The notes: generated by a model from the sequence alone, not told the origin. Counted from the stretch's first letter, positions 16,874 to 24,999 are shown. The stretch: DNA of 64,000 nt from Actinospica acidithermotolerans (GCF_018139625.1 NZ_JAGSOH010000007.1:1-64000); one strand, 5' to 3'. Program-made: numbers and translations.

Positions 16874-17149
16874 TCACTCATCGACGTCATGCAAGCGCCG
16901 GTAGTGGCCCTCGGCCAACTCGTCGCACAAGATGCACTGGGGCGCCGCCCTCGACGCCGGGGCGTCCCCCTTCTTGACCCGCTTGCCGCAGATGCATTGG
17001 GCGTCGTGCGGTGCCACCGGCTGCGTCTCGAACGCCGGGTAACACAGGAAGCAGATGATGTGGCGCAGTCCGTCGTCGGCGGAGTCGCTCCGCGACCGCG
17101 ACCGGTCGGGCTTCGTCCCCTGCTGCTCGCTCACCTTCAGCGTCAACAC
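16874..17149 (-). CDS. Small cysteine-rich (zinc-ribbon-like) protein
   Basis: About 91 residues. Three cysteine pairs (HIICFLCYPAF, AQCICGKRV, PQCILCDELAEGHYRRLH) suggest a zinc-binding fold similar to small actinobacterial proteins of unknown function. It starts with GTG at 17149; a GTG six codons in is an alternative. It is convergent with the sigma-factor fusion gene and divergent from the SRPBCC gene at 17342. No function can be given. Confidence 0.6.
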   Translation of the reverse strand: MLTLKVSEQQGTKPDRSRSRSDSADDGLRHIICFLCYPAFETQPVAPHDAQCICGKRVKKGDAPASRAAPQCILCDELAEGHYRRLHDVDE

Positions 17150-17168
17150 CCCCTGACGTGCGTACGGC

Positions 17169-17194
17169 GTGTCCTGTCGGTCTTTGCGGGTTAC
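17169..17194 (+). promoter_or_regulatory. Possible sigma-B-type promoter of SRPBCC gene
   Basis: GTGT-N15-GGGTTAC resembles the Streptomyces sigma-B consensus GNNT-N14-16-GGGTAY, with one extra T in the -10. It lies about 150 bases upstream of the ATG at 17342. A similar GGGTTACC box occurs at 37818-37841. Confidence 0.35.
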
Positions 17195-17341
17195 CGCCTG
17201 GACCGTCGGTCAAACTCGTTCCGCTCGCCGGGGCCGACCGTCCCGCGTGTCCGGCGATCGGGGAGTTTGCCGCGCGGATCGGCGGGCACCCGCAGGCCGT
17301 CAACGCCCGTAGCGGATCATCGCTCGAGAGGAAGACACCTG

Positions 17342-17821
17342 ATGACTGACGTGACCGAATCCGTCGACGTGAACGTGCCCGTCAACACCGCGTACAACCA
17401 GTGGACGCAGTTCGAGTCCTTCCCGCAGTTCATGGACGGGGTCGAATCCGTCCGGCAGCTCGACGACCGGCACACCCACTGGGTGACCGAGGTCGCCGGC
17501 GTGCGCCGGGAGTTCGACGCCGAGATCACCGAGCAGCACCCGGACGAGCGCATCGCTTGGAAGAGCGTGAGCGGGGACACCAAGCACGCCGGAGTCGTGA
17601 CGTTCCACCGGCTCAACGACTCCCAGACCAAGGTGACGGTGCAGCTGTCCTGGGAGCCGGAAGGCGTGAAGGAGAAGGTCGGCAGCGCCCTGCACGTGGA
17701 TAACCGGCAGGTGAAGGCCGACACGGCGCGGTTCAAGCGGTTCATCGAGCAGCGCGGCACCGAGACCGGCGCCTACCGCGGCGAGCACCCCGCGCCCCGG
17801 CCGGGCGGCTTCGGCGTCTGA
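17342..17821 (+). CDS. SRPBCC family (polyketide cyclase/dehydrase-like) protein
   Basis: 159 residues. N-terminal TESVDVNVPVNTAYNQWTQFESFPQFMDGVESV is the classic opening of the COG5637/SRPBCC 'cyclase' group, followed by VTEVAGVRREFDAEITEQHPDERIAW and a C-terminal helix. Actinobacterial members often sit in stress or sigma-B regulons; their ligand is unknown. AGGAAG precedes the ATG. A strong terminator lies 60 bases after the stop. Confidence 0.85.
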   Translation: MTDVTESVDVNVPVNTAYNQWTQFESFPQFMDGVESVRQLDDRHTHWVTEVAGVRREFDAEITEQHPDERIAWKSVSGDTKHAGVVTFHRLNDSQTKVTVQLSWEPEGVKEKVGSALHVDNRQVKADTARFKRFIEQRGTETGAYRGEHPAPRPGGFGV

Positions 17822-17841
17822 CCGCCTTACAGCCTGAAGGG

Positions 17842-17874
17842 GCGCCGGATTCGAACCGATGTCGAGTCCGGCGC
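17842..17874 (+). terminator. Hairpin after SRPBCC gene
   Basis: GCGCCGGA (17842-17849) pairs with TCCGGCGC (17867-17874), 8 bp stem with a 17-base loop that can form inner pairs. It is the first of two hairpins between convergent genes. Confidence 0.5.
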
Positions 17875-17884
17875 TCCGGCGTCT

Positions 17885-17929
17885 GCTGATCCTGGATAAG
17901 GCCGGGTCCGGGCCTTATCCGGGATCAGC
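17885..17929. terminator. Strong bidirectional terminator between convergent genes
   Basis: A 19 bp stem (17885-17903 with 17911-17929) with one G-T wobble and a 7-base loop separates the SRPBCC gene from the end of the seven-gene minus-strand operon. It is the most stable hairpin I find in the window and should end transcription from both sides. Confidence 0.8.
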
Positions 17930-17959
17930 GGCATCGAGCCCCCGAAGTCCTCACAGTCC

Positions 17960-18817
17960 TCACACGGCGGCGGTCACGGGCTTGCCCGCTTCATCCCACT
18001 TCCGGTGCAGGGGGTCGGCGACATCGATGACCAGCTCGCCGATCCGCTCGACCGACAGCACGACGTGATCGCCGTCCTGCACCGGCCCCATGCCGATGTG
18101 GTAGGTGCCGGTGGCGATGACGTCCCCCGGGGCTACGCCGGCGACGGATGAGGCCACTTCGACGAGCCGGTCGATCCGGTTCGCCATCTGCCCGGTCGAG
18201 AAGCGCTGCCGCCGCACGCCGTTCACCGACAGTTCGACCACGAGGTCGTGCGGGTCCGGGATCTCGTCGGCGGTCACCAGGAACGGGCCCATCGGCCCGA
18301 ATTCGGCGGGCGACTTCTTGAAGTAGTAGGTGTCTCCGACGTCGCGCGCCGAGAGGTCGAGGAAGCCGGTGTAGCCGAAGACGTGGCTCATCGCCTCCGC
18401 GGCGGGAATGTTCCGGCCGCCCCGGCCGATCACGGCCGCGAGCTCCGCCTCGTGGTGGAACACCCGGGCGGCGATCGGCGGCAGGGTCACCGTCGTTCCG
18501 GTCGGGACGATGGACAGCGGCGACTTCAGGAAGAAGTCGGCCTCCACGCCCTGCCGGTCGTCGGCGTAGTTCTTGACCGCGCACAGCAGTTGCCGCGGCG
18601 ACGGGACGGGGGCCTCGAGCGTGACGCCGGCCAGCGGGGGCGAGGATTCACCGGGCAACGCGGCCAACTGCGTTCTCACCTCCTCGTAGCAGGAGATCAG
18701 GGCCACCAGGCGGTCCTGCGGCGTCGTCGTCGCGGGAACCAGGGATTCCGGTACCTCGGTCACGCCGCGGTCGTCGACCACGCCGAGCCGGCCGCCGTCG
18801 AAAAAGCAGAAGATCAT
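17960..18817 (-). CDS. Fumarylacetoacetate hydrolase (FAH) family protein
   Basis: 285 residues. The FAH C-terminal fold includes hydrolases, decarboxylases and isomerases acting on ring-cleavage products. The metal-binding region is visible (ARVFHHEAELAAVIGRGGRNI, with E ligands), then YTGFLDLSARD and the conserved ATGTYHIGMG near the C-terminus. The N-terminal 80 residues are the variable FAH domain. AGGA stands eight bases before the ATG. It is the last gene of the seven-gene operon, ten bases after the DUF3500 stop, with the strong terminator behind it. The context suggests catabolism of an imported organic acid or aromatic compound. Confidence 0.88.
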   Translation of the reverse strand: MIFCFFDGGRLGVVDDRGVTEVPESLVPATTTPQDRLVALISCYEEVRTQLAALPGESSPPLAGVTLEAPVPSPRQLLCAVKNYADDRQGVEADFFLKSPLSIVPTGTTVTLPPIAARVFHHEAELAAVIGRGGRNIPAAEAMSHVFGYTGFLDLSARDVGDTYYFKKSPAEFGPMGPFLVTADEIPDPHDLVVELSVNGVRRQRFSTGQMANRIDRLVEVASSVAGVAPGDVIATGTYHIGMGPVQDGDHVVLSVERIGELVIDVADPLHRKWDEAGKPVTAAV

Positions 18818-18827
18818 TGCAAAGTCC

Positions 18828-19988
18828 TTAGTCGTGTACGAAGGTCGGCCGCGCGTGCAGCTCCGGATCCGACGAGGTCAGCCGGGTCTTGAGGTGATGC
18901 CCCGTCAGCCGCTCCCTCTCGTAGTGTTCGAGCAGCAGCTCGTGGCCGAAGTCGTTGCGGTATTCCCGCCACATCGAGTGGATGTGGTTGCCGTCGTCGA
19001 TCGCGTTGTCGAACTCGAACAGCAGCCGCTCGCTCTGGATGCGGTAGTAGTGCGAGGTGCCCGGCAGCGTCCCCCCGGCCCAGCAGAAGAAGATGTTCTC
19101 CGCGCCCTCCTCGCGCAGCCGCGCGAGCTGCTTGTCCGCGACGACCTCCGGCATCCGGTTCAGATGGCTCGACGCGAGCGACCAGAACGCGTCCGCCTGC
19201 TCGGGCTTCATCTGCGAGACGGCCACGCCGCGGGGATTGTCCTTCTCGAACTTCAGCGCCTCCCGGTCCTCGTCGGAGATCACGTAGGACGGGATGCCCA
19301 GGTCCCAGTAGTCCGGGTACTCCACCTTGCCGATGAGCGGCACCTGCCGGGTGACGAAGTCGGCGGGGGCCACGTCGTGGATGATCGCTCTGGTCCGCTG
19401 CTCCGGCGAGAGCGCGTCCAGCAGCCGGAACCCGAGCCGGTCGTCTTCCCGGAGCGGGGCGATGACGCCGGCCGCGAGCGGCTGGCTGCCCATGTTGCAC
19501 GGGGTCACCGACAGGAATCGCTGATCCACGATCGTGTAGTTCAGCGAGAGGTGATGCCCGACGACCCGCCACCCCCAGGTCTCCTCATGGCTGGGCCGGC
19601 CGAAGAAGGAGAAGAAGTACAGATCCGGATTGCGCATGTCCGCGGCCGCCACGCCGAAGCGGGCCGCCCCGGTCTCGCGCAGGACGTTCTCCATGGCCAT
19701 GATCGACAGCGCCATGGTGTATCCGCGCATGCTGAGACCGCTGCTCAGCAGGGTGTGGGCCAGGGCGCGCTGGTGGCCGTCCATCGCGGACAGCGGCAGC
19801 CCGGCGCGGTCCGGCTTCGGCACGAAATCCCAGTCCCGCCGGTCCGCCGCGTCCAGCGGGAACCACGAACGCGCGCGCTGCTCCACGGTCATGCAGCTCA
19901 GCAGGGCACTGGTGTTCACCAGCATCCGCCGAATCACCTCAGGCGCTTCATATACCTCAGACATAGCCTTCCCAACCCACTCGATCAC
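18828..19988 (-). CDS. DUF3500 family protein
   Basis: 386 residues. Recognised by WFPLDAADRRDWDFVPKPDRAGLPLSAMDGHQRALAHTLLSSGLS, then NPDLYFFSFFGRPSHEETWGWRVVGHHLSLNYT and late HYYRIQSERLLFEFDN with HIHSMWREY. DUF3500 has no established activity. Its many conserved His, Trp and Glu residues suggest an enzyme. The GTG at 19988 has GGGAG six bases ahead; an ATG at 19964 is also possible. It is 18 bases after the SDR and ten before the FAH gene, which ties it to the same catabolic operon. Confidence 0.85.
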   Translation of the reverse strand: MIEWVGKAMSEVYEAPEVIRRMLVNTSALLSCMTVEQRARSWFPLDAADRRDWDFVPKPDRAGLPLSAMDGHQRALAHTLLSSGLSMRGYTMALSIMAMENVLRETGAARFGVAAADMRNPDLYFFSFFGRPSHEETWGWRVVGHHLSLNYTIVDQRFLSVTPCNMGSQPLAAGVIAPLREDDRLGFRLLDALSPEQRTRAIIHDVAPADFVTRQVPLIGKVEYPDYWDLGIPSYVISDEDREALKFEKDNPRGVAVSQMKPEQADAFWSLASSHLNRMPEVVADKQLARLREEGAENIFFCWAGGTLPGTSHYYRIQSERLLFEFDNAIDDGNHIHSMWREYRNDFGHELLLEHYERERLTGHHLKTRLTSSDPELHARPTFVHD

Positions 19989-20006
19989 GCACTCTCCCGG
20001 CCCGAG

Positions 20007-20786
20007 TCAGACAAGGCCCACGTAGCTGCCGCCGTCCACGTGCAGGTTGTTTCCCGAGATGTATCCGGCCTGGTCAGAGCAGAAGAACGCGCACGCCGCG
20101 GCGATCTCGCCCGGAGTGCCGAGGCGGCGTGCGGCGACGGACTCCGCCTGACGCCGGCGAGCCTGCTCGAAGCTGATCCCCTCGCGGTCCGCGGTGCGCC
20201 GCGCGAGTTCGAGCTGCCGCCCGGAGTCGATGCGCTCCGGCAGGATGTTGTTGATCGTCACGTTGTGCTTGGCCACGTCCTTGGACACGGCCTTCATGAC
20301 CGCGGTCATGCCTGCCCGCGCACCGCTCGAGGCCACCATCGTGGTGCTCGGCCGGGTCACGACCGCCGAGGTGATGTTGACGATGCGGCCGAAGCGCCGC
20401 CCGACCATGCCGCCCATCACCGCGCGCATCAGGTGGATCGGCGCCGCGAAGTGGAGGCCGAGGGCCTCCGCGAGGTCCGCGTCCGAGATCTCGTCGAGAC
20501 GGCCCGGCCGCGGTCCGCGGTTGTTCGTGACGAGGATGTCGGGCTGCGGGCAGGCGTCCAGCAGCGCGCGCCTGCCCTCCTCCGTCGCGATATCGCCCAC
20601 CACGCCGTGCACGGCGAACTCGCCGTCACGGCCGGCCTCCTTCACCGCCTGCGACAGTGACTCCGAGTGCCGTCCGTTGAGCCAGACCTCCGCGCCCTCG
20701 GCCGCGAGGGCAGCCGCGCAGGCGAAGCCGATTCCCCGGCTCGACGCGCATACGATCGCCTTCCGGCCAGCGATTCCCAAGTCCAT
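20007..20786 (-). CDS. SDR-family oxidoreductase with altered active site
   Basis: 259 residues with the Rossmann fold of short-chain dehydrogenases: KAIVCASSRGIGFACAAAL, VTNNRGP in place of NNAG, the ITS serine at about 140 and the C-terminal YISGNNLHVDGG. The catalytic YxxxK motif is absent: the region reads VASSGARAGM, giving Ser and Arg where Tyr and Lys are expected. Some SDR subgroups carry this change and their chemistry is unclear. It lies 12 bases after the FMN reductase stop within the operon. Confidence 0.88.
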   Translation of the reverse strand: MDLGIAGRKAIVCASSRGIGFACAAALAAEGAEVWLNGRHSESLSQAVKEAGRDGEFAVHGVVGDIATEEGRRALLDACPQPDILVTNNRGPRPGRLDEISDADLAEALGLHFAAPIHLMRAVMGGMVGRRFGRIVNITSAVVTRPSTTMVASSGARAGMTAVMKAVSKDVAKHNVTINNILPERIDSGRQLELARRTADREGISFEQARRRQAESVAARRLGTPGEIAAACAFFCSDQAGYISGNNLHVDGGSYVGLV

Positions 20787-20798
20787 GTCGGTGACCTT

Positions 20799-21449
20799 CT
20801 AGGCAGTAGCCGGGGTGGTGGGAGAAGTCGTTTTCGGCGCCGGGGAGATCAGCGAGCTCGTCAGATACTTGTCGACGGCCCGGATCTCGGGCAGATAGCC
20901 GGCGAGGGTCCGCCGGACGTCGACGAGCCGGCCGGCGTCGTCGACGTCGCCTTCGGGGATCTTGATCTGCACGCCCTCGGCTGCGACCTGCATGTGCAGG
21001 CCGGTGAGGACTTCCCGCATCTGCTGCGCCGCCCGCGCCCCGCCCCGGGATCCATAGGTGACGAGCGCGGCCGGCTTGTCCCGCCATTCCGCGTACAGGA
21101 AGTCCAACGCGTTCTTCAGCGGCGCCGGGTATCCCCAGTTGTACTGGGGGAAGACGAGGACGAAGCCCTGGAAAGATCGCACGATCTCGCTCCACGCCCG
21201 GGTATGAGCGTGCTCGTAGTCCCCGAGCGCGGGCTTTCGCGGCTCATCCAGGAACGGCAGGCCGATGTCCGCGAGGTCGATCGTCGCGTAGGTGAGTTCG
21301 CTGTCCTCGGCGAGGCACTCGGTGACGAGTGCGGCGATCTCAGCGCAGATCCTGGTCGGCCGCGTGCTTCCGACGATCACTCCCACCCGCGCCGGGGGCG
21401 GCGCTGTCGTCACTGCCGGGCCACCGCCACCTGGACGCGCGTCCACCAT
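20799..21449 (-). CDS. NADPH-dependent FMN reductase (flavodoxin-like)
   Basis: 216 residues. It reduces FMN with NAD(P)H. The phosphate-binding loop GSTRPTRICAEI follows the first strand, and FPQYNWGYPAPLKNALDFLYAEW is the family's flavin-site motif (usually PEYNxSxPGxLKNAIDW). The ATG at 21449 has GGAGG five bases upstream. Such reductases often feed flavin-dependent monooxygenases, but none is encoded in this operon. It lies 57 bases after the substrate-binding protein gene. Confidence 0.9.
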   Translation of the reverse strand: MVDARPGGGGPAVTTAPPPARVGVIVGSTRPTRICAEIAALVTECLAEDSELTYATIDLADIGLPFLDEPRKPALGDYEHAHTRAWSEIVRSFQGFVLVFPQYNWGYPAPLKNALDFLYAEWRDKPAALVTYGSRGGARAAQQMREVLTGLHMQVAAEGVQIKIPEGDVDDAGRLVDVRRTLAGYLPEIRAVDKYLTSSLISPAPKTTSPTTPATA

Positions 21450-21506
21450 GGCTTCCTCCTTCATCTTCTTCCCTTGAGATGCTGATCGGCGCCGCCTCGG
21501 ACGCGG

Positions 21507-22559
21507 CTAGCCGAGGTACTGGTTGGTCCAGTCGGTGCCCTGGCGCACGGTCGTACTCGCGCTGACGGCGCCGGTCTGCACCGTGAACTTCACTCCGGCA
21601 GTCCACCCGGCGACCGTCATGGCGCTGGTCTCGGGCCAGTCGATCTCGGCGATGGACTGTTCGAGGACGTCGTTCGGAACGCCTGACAGCTCCTTCGCCG
21701 CTATGGCGGTGACCGCGCCGGACTGCTCGTTGCCGTGGATGTACTGCACCGCCGCCTGCATCGCCTGGGTGAACTTCTTGACGACGTCCGGGTTCTTCGC
21801 CGCGTAGCTCTTCGTGGTGATCGTGACGTTGCCGGGGCCGATGGTCTCCGGCGCCCACGCCGCGACGTTCTTCGAGGTCGCCACCACGATTCCGGCGCCC
21901 TGCGCCTGGGCCTGGAGCGGGGTCGGCTCCGAGGTCATGAACCAGTCGATCTCGTTGGTCTTCAGGGCGGTCAGATAGGTCTGCGCGCTCGAGAGCGTCG
22001 CGATCTTCATGCTGCTCGTGCTGACGCCGTAGGGCTTGAGGAACAGGTTGACCTCGGCCGTCGTCGAGGTCGACGCGGAGCCGCCGGTGGAGCCGACCAG
22101 GTCCTTGGCGACGGTGGCCAACGGCGTGTCCTTGGTGATGTGGTGCGCGCTGGCGAAGTTCGTGCTCACGACCAGGCCCAGCGGAACCCCGATGGAGGTC
22201 TGGGCGACGGCGATCTCACCCACGTTCTGCTGGACCGCGGTCAGGAAGTTCTTCGCGCTGCCGGCCAGGAACTGCACCGAGCCGGAGGCGAGCGCGCTGT
22301 TCGTGCTCGTCGCGCTCAGCACCGCGAGCTTGACGTTGATCCCGTACTTGGCGAAGTAGCCCTTCTGCTGGGCGACCCACACCGGCAGGATGTTGACGTT
22401 GTCGCCGGACACGCCGACCGTCACGCTGTCCGTCCCGCCTCCCGAGCCCGACGCGGACGAACCCGCGCAGGCACCGGCGAGCAGGCCGACGGCCAGGGCG
22501 AGGGCCGTCGCGGCCACCCGGCGGCGCGACCCGGAGCGACGCAGAACTGTTTCATGCAT
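21507..22559 (-). CDS. ABC transporter substrate-binding lipoprotein (NitT/TauT, SsuA type)
   Basis: 350 residues. Positively charged N-terminus, hydrophobic helix and lipobox ending at C31 (LLAGAC) mark a lipoprotein anchored outside the membrane, followed by a Gly/Ser linker. The mature part has the NMT1/SsuA-like fold: LPVWVAQQKGYFAKYGINV, then SVQFLAGSAKNF and KTNEIDWFMTSEP. The family binds nitrate, sulfonates, aromatic acids, thiamine precursors and similar compounds, so the ligand cannot be named. Third gene of the operon. Confidence 0.9.
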   Translation of the reverse strand: MHETVLRRSGSRRRVAATALALAVGLLAGACAGSSASGSGGGTDSVTVGVSGDNVNILPVWVAQQKGYFAKYGINVKLAVLSATSTNSALASGSVQFLAGSAKNFLTAVQQNVGEIAVAQTSIGVPLGLVVSTNFASAHHITKDTPLATVAKDLVGSTGGSASTSTTAEVNLFLKPYGVSTSSMKIATLSSAQTYLTALKTNEIDWFMTSEPTPLQAQAQGAGIVVATSKNVAAWAPETIGPGNVTITTKSYAAKNPDVVKKFTQAMQAAVQYIHGNEQSGAVTAIAAKELSGVPNDVLEQSIAEIDWPETSAMTVAGWTAGVKFTVQTGAVSASTTVRQGTDWTNQYLG

Positions 22560-22614
22560 GGGTGTACCTACTCTTGTCGATGATCCGGATGGGGAAGAGG
22601 TGCGGAACGGGGCT

Positions 22615-23514
22615 TCAGCGGCTCTTCGCGGCGGCGGCCCTGCCGCGGTCGCCGAGGCCGAGCAGGCGCAGCACGAGGTTGTCCAGCCAGGTCAGAATGC
22701 TGTTGATGATCAGCGACATGATGACCAGGACGACGAGCGCGCCGAAGGTGCCGGCGGCGTCGAGCTGCTGGGAATCGATGTAGAGCAGGTGGCCGAGGCC
22801 GTTGAACGAGGCGATGAACTCGCCGGCGATCACGCCCAGCATGGCCAGCGGCGCGCTCGCCTTCAGGCCCGCGAAGAACGGCGGGGCGAGGCTCGGGAGG
22901 GTCACGTAGCGCAGGACGTCCTGCCACCGGCCGCCCATGACGCGGACGATCTCCACCAGTTCGCCGTCGACGAGCCGCAGACCCAGGTAGAGGTTGTAGA
23001 ACATGATGAACGACGCGCTGAACACGGCGATCGCGATCTTCGACTCGGTCCCGATGCCGAAGAACAGCAGGAACAGCGGCGCGAGCGCGATCTTGGGGAT
23101 GCCGTTGACCGCGGCGATCAGCGGCTCCAGGACGCGTCCGGCCACCGGCACCGCGCCGAGCACCAGCGCCAGCACCGTGCCGATGAGCACGCCGAGCGCG
23201 AAGCCGACGACCAGCTCGATCCCGGTGGTCTGGATATCGGACCACCCCGCGCTCGAGGTGAGCAGGTTCTTGGCCGCCTCGGCCACGGAGACCGGGTTGC
23301 TGACCGCGTAGGCCGGCAGGATCGGCCCGCTGGCCAACTGCCAGAAGACCAGGATCACCAGCACGGTGGCGATGCGCATCAACGTGATCGCGTACGGGCC
23401 GGAGAAGCGGCCGCGCTTCGGGCCCACCATCGCCGCCCACGCGGCGCCGTCCACGGCGGCGCCCGCCGTTTCCGGCTGCTCCACGTCCACGTCCGAACTC
23501 GTCGAGACCTCCAT
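22615..23514 (-). CDS. ABC transporter permease (SsuC/TauC type)
   Basis: 299 residues with about six membrane helices. The binding-protein-dependent transport motif near the C-terminus is visible (EIVRVMGGRWQDVLRYVTLPSLAPPFFAGLKASAPLAMLGVIAGEF). The N-terminal 40 residues are cytoplasmic and variable. The ATG overlaps the ATPase stop as GTGATG, giving translational coupling. It forms the membrane channel of the importer as a homodimer (family knowledge). Confidence 0.9.
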   Translation of the reverse strand: MEVSTSSDVDVEQPETAGAAVDGAAWAAMVGPKRGRFSGPYAITLMRIATVLVILVFWQLASGPILPAYAVSNPVSVAEAAKNLLTSSAGWSDIQTTGIELVVGFALGVLIGTVLALVLGAVPVAGRVLEPLIAAVNGIPKIALAPLFLLFFGIGTESKIAIAVFSASFIMFYNLYLGLRLVDGELVEIVRVMGGRWQDVLRYVTLPSLAPPFFAGLKASAPLAMLGVIAGEFIASFNGLGHLLYIDSQQLDAAGTFGALVVLVIMSLIINSILTWLDNLVLRLLGLGDRGRAAAAKSR

Positions 23515-24365
23515 CACGCCGCGACCTTCCGGCTCGTGTCGAGCTCCGCGTGGAACAACTCCCACAGCTCCCGGTAGATGCTCGCGTACTCGGGCGACTC
23601 GAGGATCGCGCCGATGTCGCGGGGCCGCTCGATCGGCACCGGCAGCACCTTGCGCACCGTGGCAGGGCCGTGCGACATCACGATCACCTCGTCCGCCAGG
23701 CAGATCGCCTCGGACAGGTCGTGGGTGACGAACACGACCGTCCCGCTCTGCTGCTGCCAGATGTCGAGCAGTTCCTGCTGCAGGTTGAGCCGGGTGATGG
23801 CGTCGAGCGGGCCGAACGGCTCGTCCATCAGGACGATGGAGGGGTCGTACACCAGCGCGCGGGCAATCGAGGCCCGCTTCTGCATGCCCCCGGACAGCTC
23901 GCGCGGGTAGTGGTGCTCGAATCCTTCGAGCCCCACCAGCGAGATCCAGCGGGCCACCCGCTCGCGGCGCTCGCTCTCGCCGACGTCGCGGAACTTCAAC
24001 GCCAGCCCGATGTTGCGCTCGACGGTCAGCCACGGCAGCAGATTCGCGCTCTGCGTCACGTAGGCGGCCTCGGCGTTGATCTTCTCGACCTTGCGGCCGC
24101 CGAAGTAGACCTCGCCGCGGACGGGCGAGAGCAAGCCCGCGGAGAGGTTGAGGATCGTGCTCTTGCCGCAGCCGCTCGGGCCGATGACCGCGACGAACTT
24201 GCGCCGCGCCACGCGGAACGAGACGTCGCGGATCGCCGGACGCGCACTGCCGGCGAAGCCGAACGTCACATCCTCGAAGCGCAGAGCCTCGTCCTCGACG
24301 GCCGGCCGTGCGTCGCGTGACGCGGAGGCCGGCGCGCCGACCGACTCTGGTCGTCGCCATTGCAT
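23514..24365 (-). CDS. ABC transporter ATP-binding protein (SsuB/TauB type)
   Basis: 283 residues. Walker A GPSGCGKST, Q-loop in VTQSANLLPWLTV, signature LSGGMQKR, Walker B VLMDEPFGPLD and the switch histidine in FVTHDLSEA are all present, in the order and spacing of NitT/TauT-type ATPases. I chose the ATG at 24365 because AGAAGGGA precedes it; an ATG at 24401 in the same frame has no ribosome site. First gene of the seven-gene operon, 45 bases downstream of a GntR-like operator. Confidence 0.9.
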   Translation of the reverse strand: MQWRRPESVGAPASASRDARPAVEDEALRFEDVTFGFAGSARPAIRDVSFRVARRKFVAVIGPSGCGKSTILNLSAGLLSPVRGEVYFGGRKVEKINAEAAYVTQSANLLPWLTVERNIGLALKFRDVGESERRERVARWISLVGLEGFEHHYPRELSGGMQKRASIARALVYDPSIVLMDEPFGPLDAITRLNLQQELLDIWQQQSGTVVFVTHDLSEAICLADEVIVMSHGPATVRKVLPVPIERPRDIGAILESPEYASIYRELWELFHAELDTSRKVAA

Positions 24366-24409
24366 AGCTCGGTTCCCTTCTACGCTGAACTGAACTGCCA
24401 TGCTTCAGA

Positions 24410-24420
24410 TCGTCTAACAA
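24410..24420 (-). promoter_or_regulatory. GntR/FadR-like operator (copy 1)
   Basis: TCGTCTAACAA fits TNGTNNNACNA, the operator pattern described for the FadR subgroup of GntR regulators. It lies just downstream of the -10 box at 24427-24432, where a bound repressor would block the ABC operon. Confidence 0.5.
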
Positions 24421-24426
24421 TATGGC

Positions 24427-24455
24427 ACCGTAGCACCGCGCCTACCGGTACACAA
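24427..24455 (-). promoter_or_regulatory. Promoter of the seven-gene ABC/catabolic operon
   Basis: On the minus strand: -35 TTGTGT (24450-24455), 17 bp spacer, -10 TACGGT (24427-24432). The predicted transcript would start about 55 bases before the ATG at 24365 and carry the operator at 24410-24420 near its start. Confidence 0.5.
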
Positions 24456-24651
24456 GGGATCACTACGCCCTTCCATAATCCCCTTCATCCCTGAGCGGAC
24501 AGGCTGTGCCACTTGCCCCTCTACGAGGCCAAATACCTGACCGGCATGGCGAATAACCAGCATCAGCCGACGGCTGCGCGCCAAGCGCACCGCCTCGCAG
24601 CGCCCGACGGCGGGCGAGCGCATCCTCGCGACCAGCTCATGCCAGGCACAC

Positions 24652-24666
24652 GATTGACAGACAATC
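24652..24666. promoter_or_regulatory. Palindrome, diverged operator-like site
   Basis: GATTG-ACAGA-CAATC, a perfect 5 bp inverted repeat. The core TTGACAGACAA differs from TNGTNNNACNA at one fixed position, so it may be a weaker copy of the operator family. Confidence 0.4.
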
Positions 24667-24696
24667 TAGGACTCGGCCGCCAAGGCGCGACGGGGC

Positions 24697-24756
24697 GACG
24701 CCGAGCGACGCGCAGGGACGCCGAGCGACGCGCAGGGACGCCGAGCGACGCGCAGG
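24697..24756. repeat. Three 20-bp tandem repeats
   Basis: Three exact, adjacent copies of a 20-base unit beginning GACGCCGAGCGACGC (24697-24716, 24717-24736, 24737-24756). No spacers, so not CRISPR. The unit contains an internal GCGACG/GCCGAG similarity, which suggests replication slippage. Confidence 0.85.
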
Positions 24757-24856
24757 TGCGTTCGAGGTGGGTTCGTACACGGCGCACACGGCGCCGCCGA
24801 GCCCACGCGGTGTGCGTGCTCACCGGTCACCCGGTCACCGACCGGCTCTGCTCACT

Positions 24857-24867
24857 TTGTCTAGCAA
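24857..24867 (-). promoter_or_regulatory. GntR/FadR-like operator (copy 2)
   Basis: TTGTCTAGCAA is one base from TNGTNNNACNA. The similarity to copy 1 extends to the right: both are followed by ATGG, then ACCGTA and CACC, so the -10 box TACGGT is also duplicated. No gene starts directly to the left. Confidence 0.45.
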
Positions 24868-24961
24868 GATGGACCGTAACACCTCGGGCTCAACCTCGCT
24901 ACCATCAGTACCATGGCCTCGCATTTTCCCTGATAGAGCGCGATTCCAGCGTCTTCTGCGA

Positions 24962-24979
24962 CCCCGAAAGACGTCGGGG
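24962..24979 (-). terminator. Hairpin after the PP2C phosphatase gene
   Basis: CCCCGA-N6-TCGGGG, a 6 bp stem 21 bases past the TAG stop of the phosphatase gene. Confidence 0.5.
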
Positions 24980-24999
24980 CGCGCGCTCCAAAGTCCGTG

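Larger units (their letters stand above)
24480..24960. other. Gene-free stretch with repeats and operator-like sites
   Basis: About 480 bases between the ABC operon promoter and the PP2C gene. No open frame here has plausible protein character. It holds a palindrome (24652-24666), three 20-bp tandem repeats (24697-24756) and a second promoter-operator-like block (24857-24885). It may be a degraded gene or an expanded control region. Confidence 0.5.

Noticed and set aside
17836-17861. tRNA 3'-end-like sequence on the minus strand (GGTTCGAATCC followed by GGCGCCCC)
   Set aside because: The T-arm stem pairs poorly, and the region where the 5' half should be is a 19 bp terminator hairpin. It is better explained as part of the terminator hairpins.
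24697-24756. Possible CRISPR array
   Set aside because: The three repeats are directly adjacent with no spacers and no cas genes nearby.
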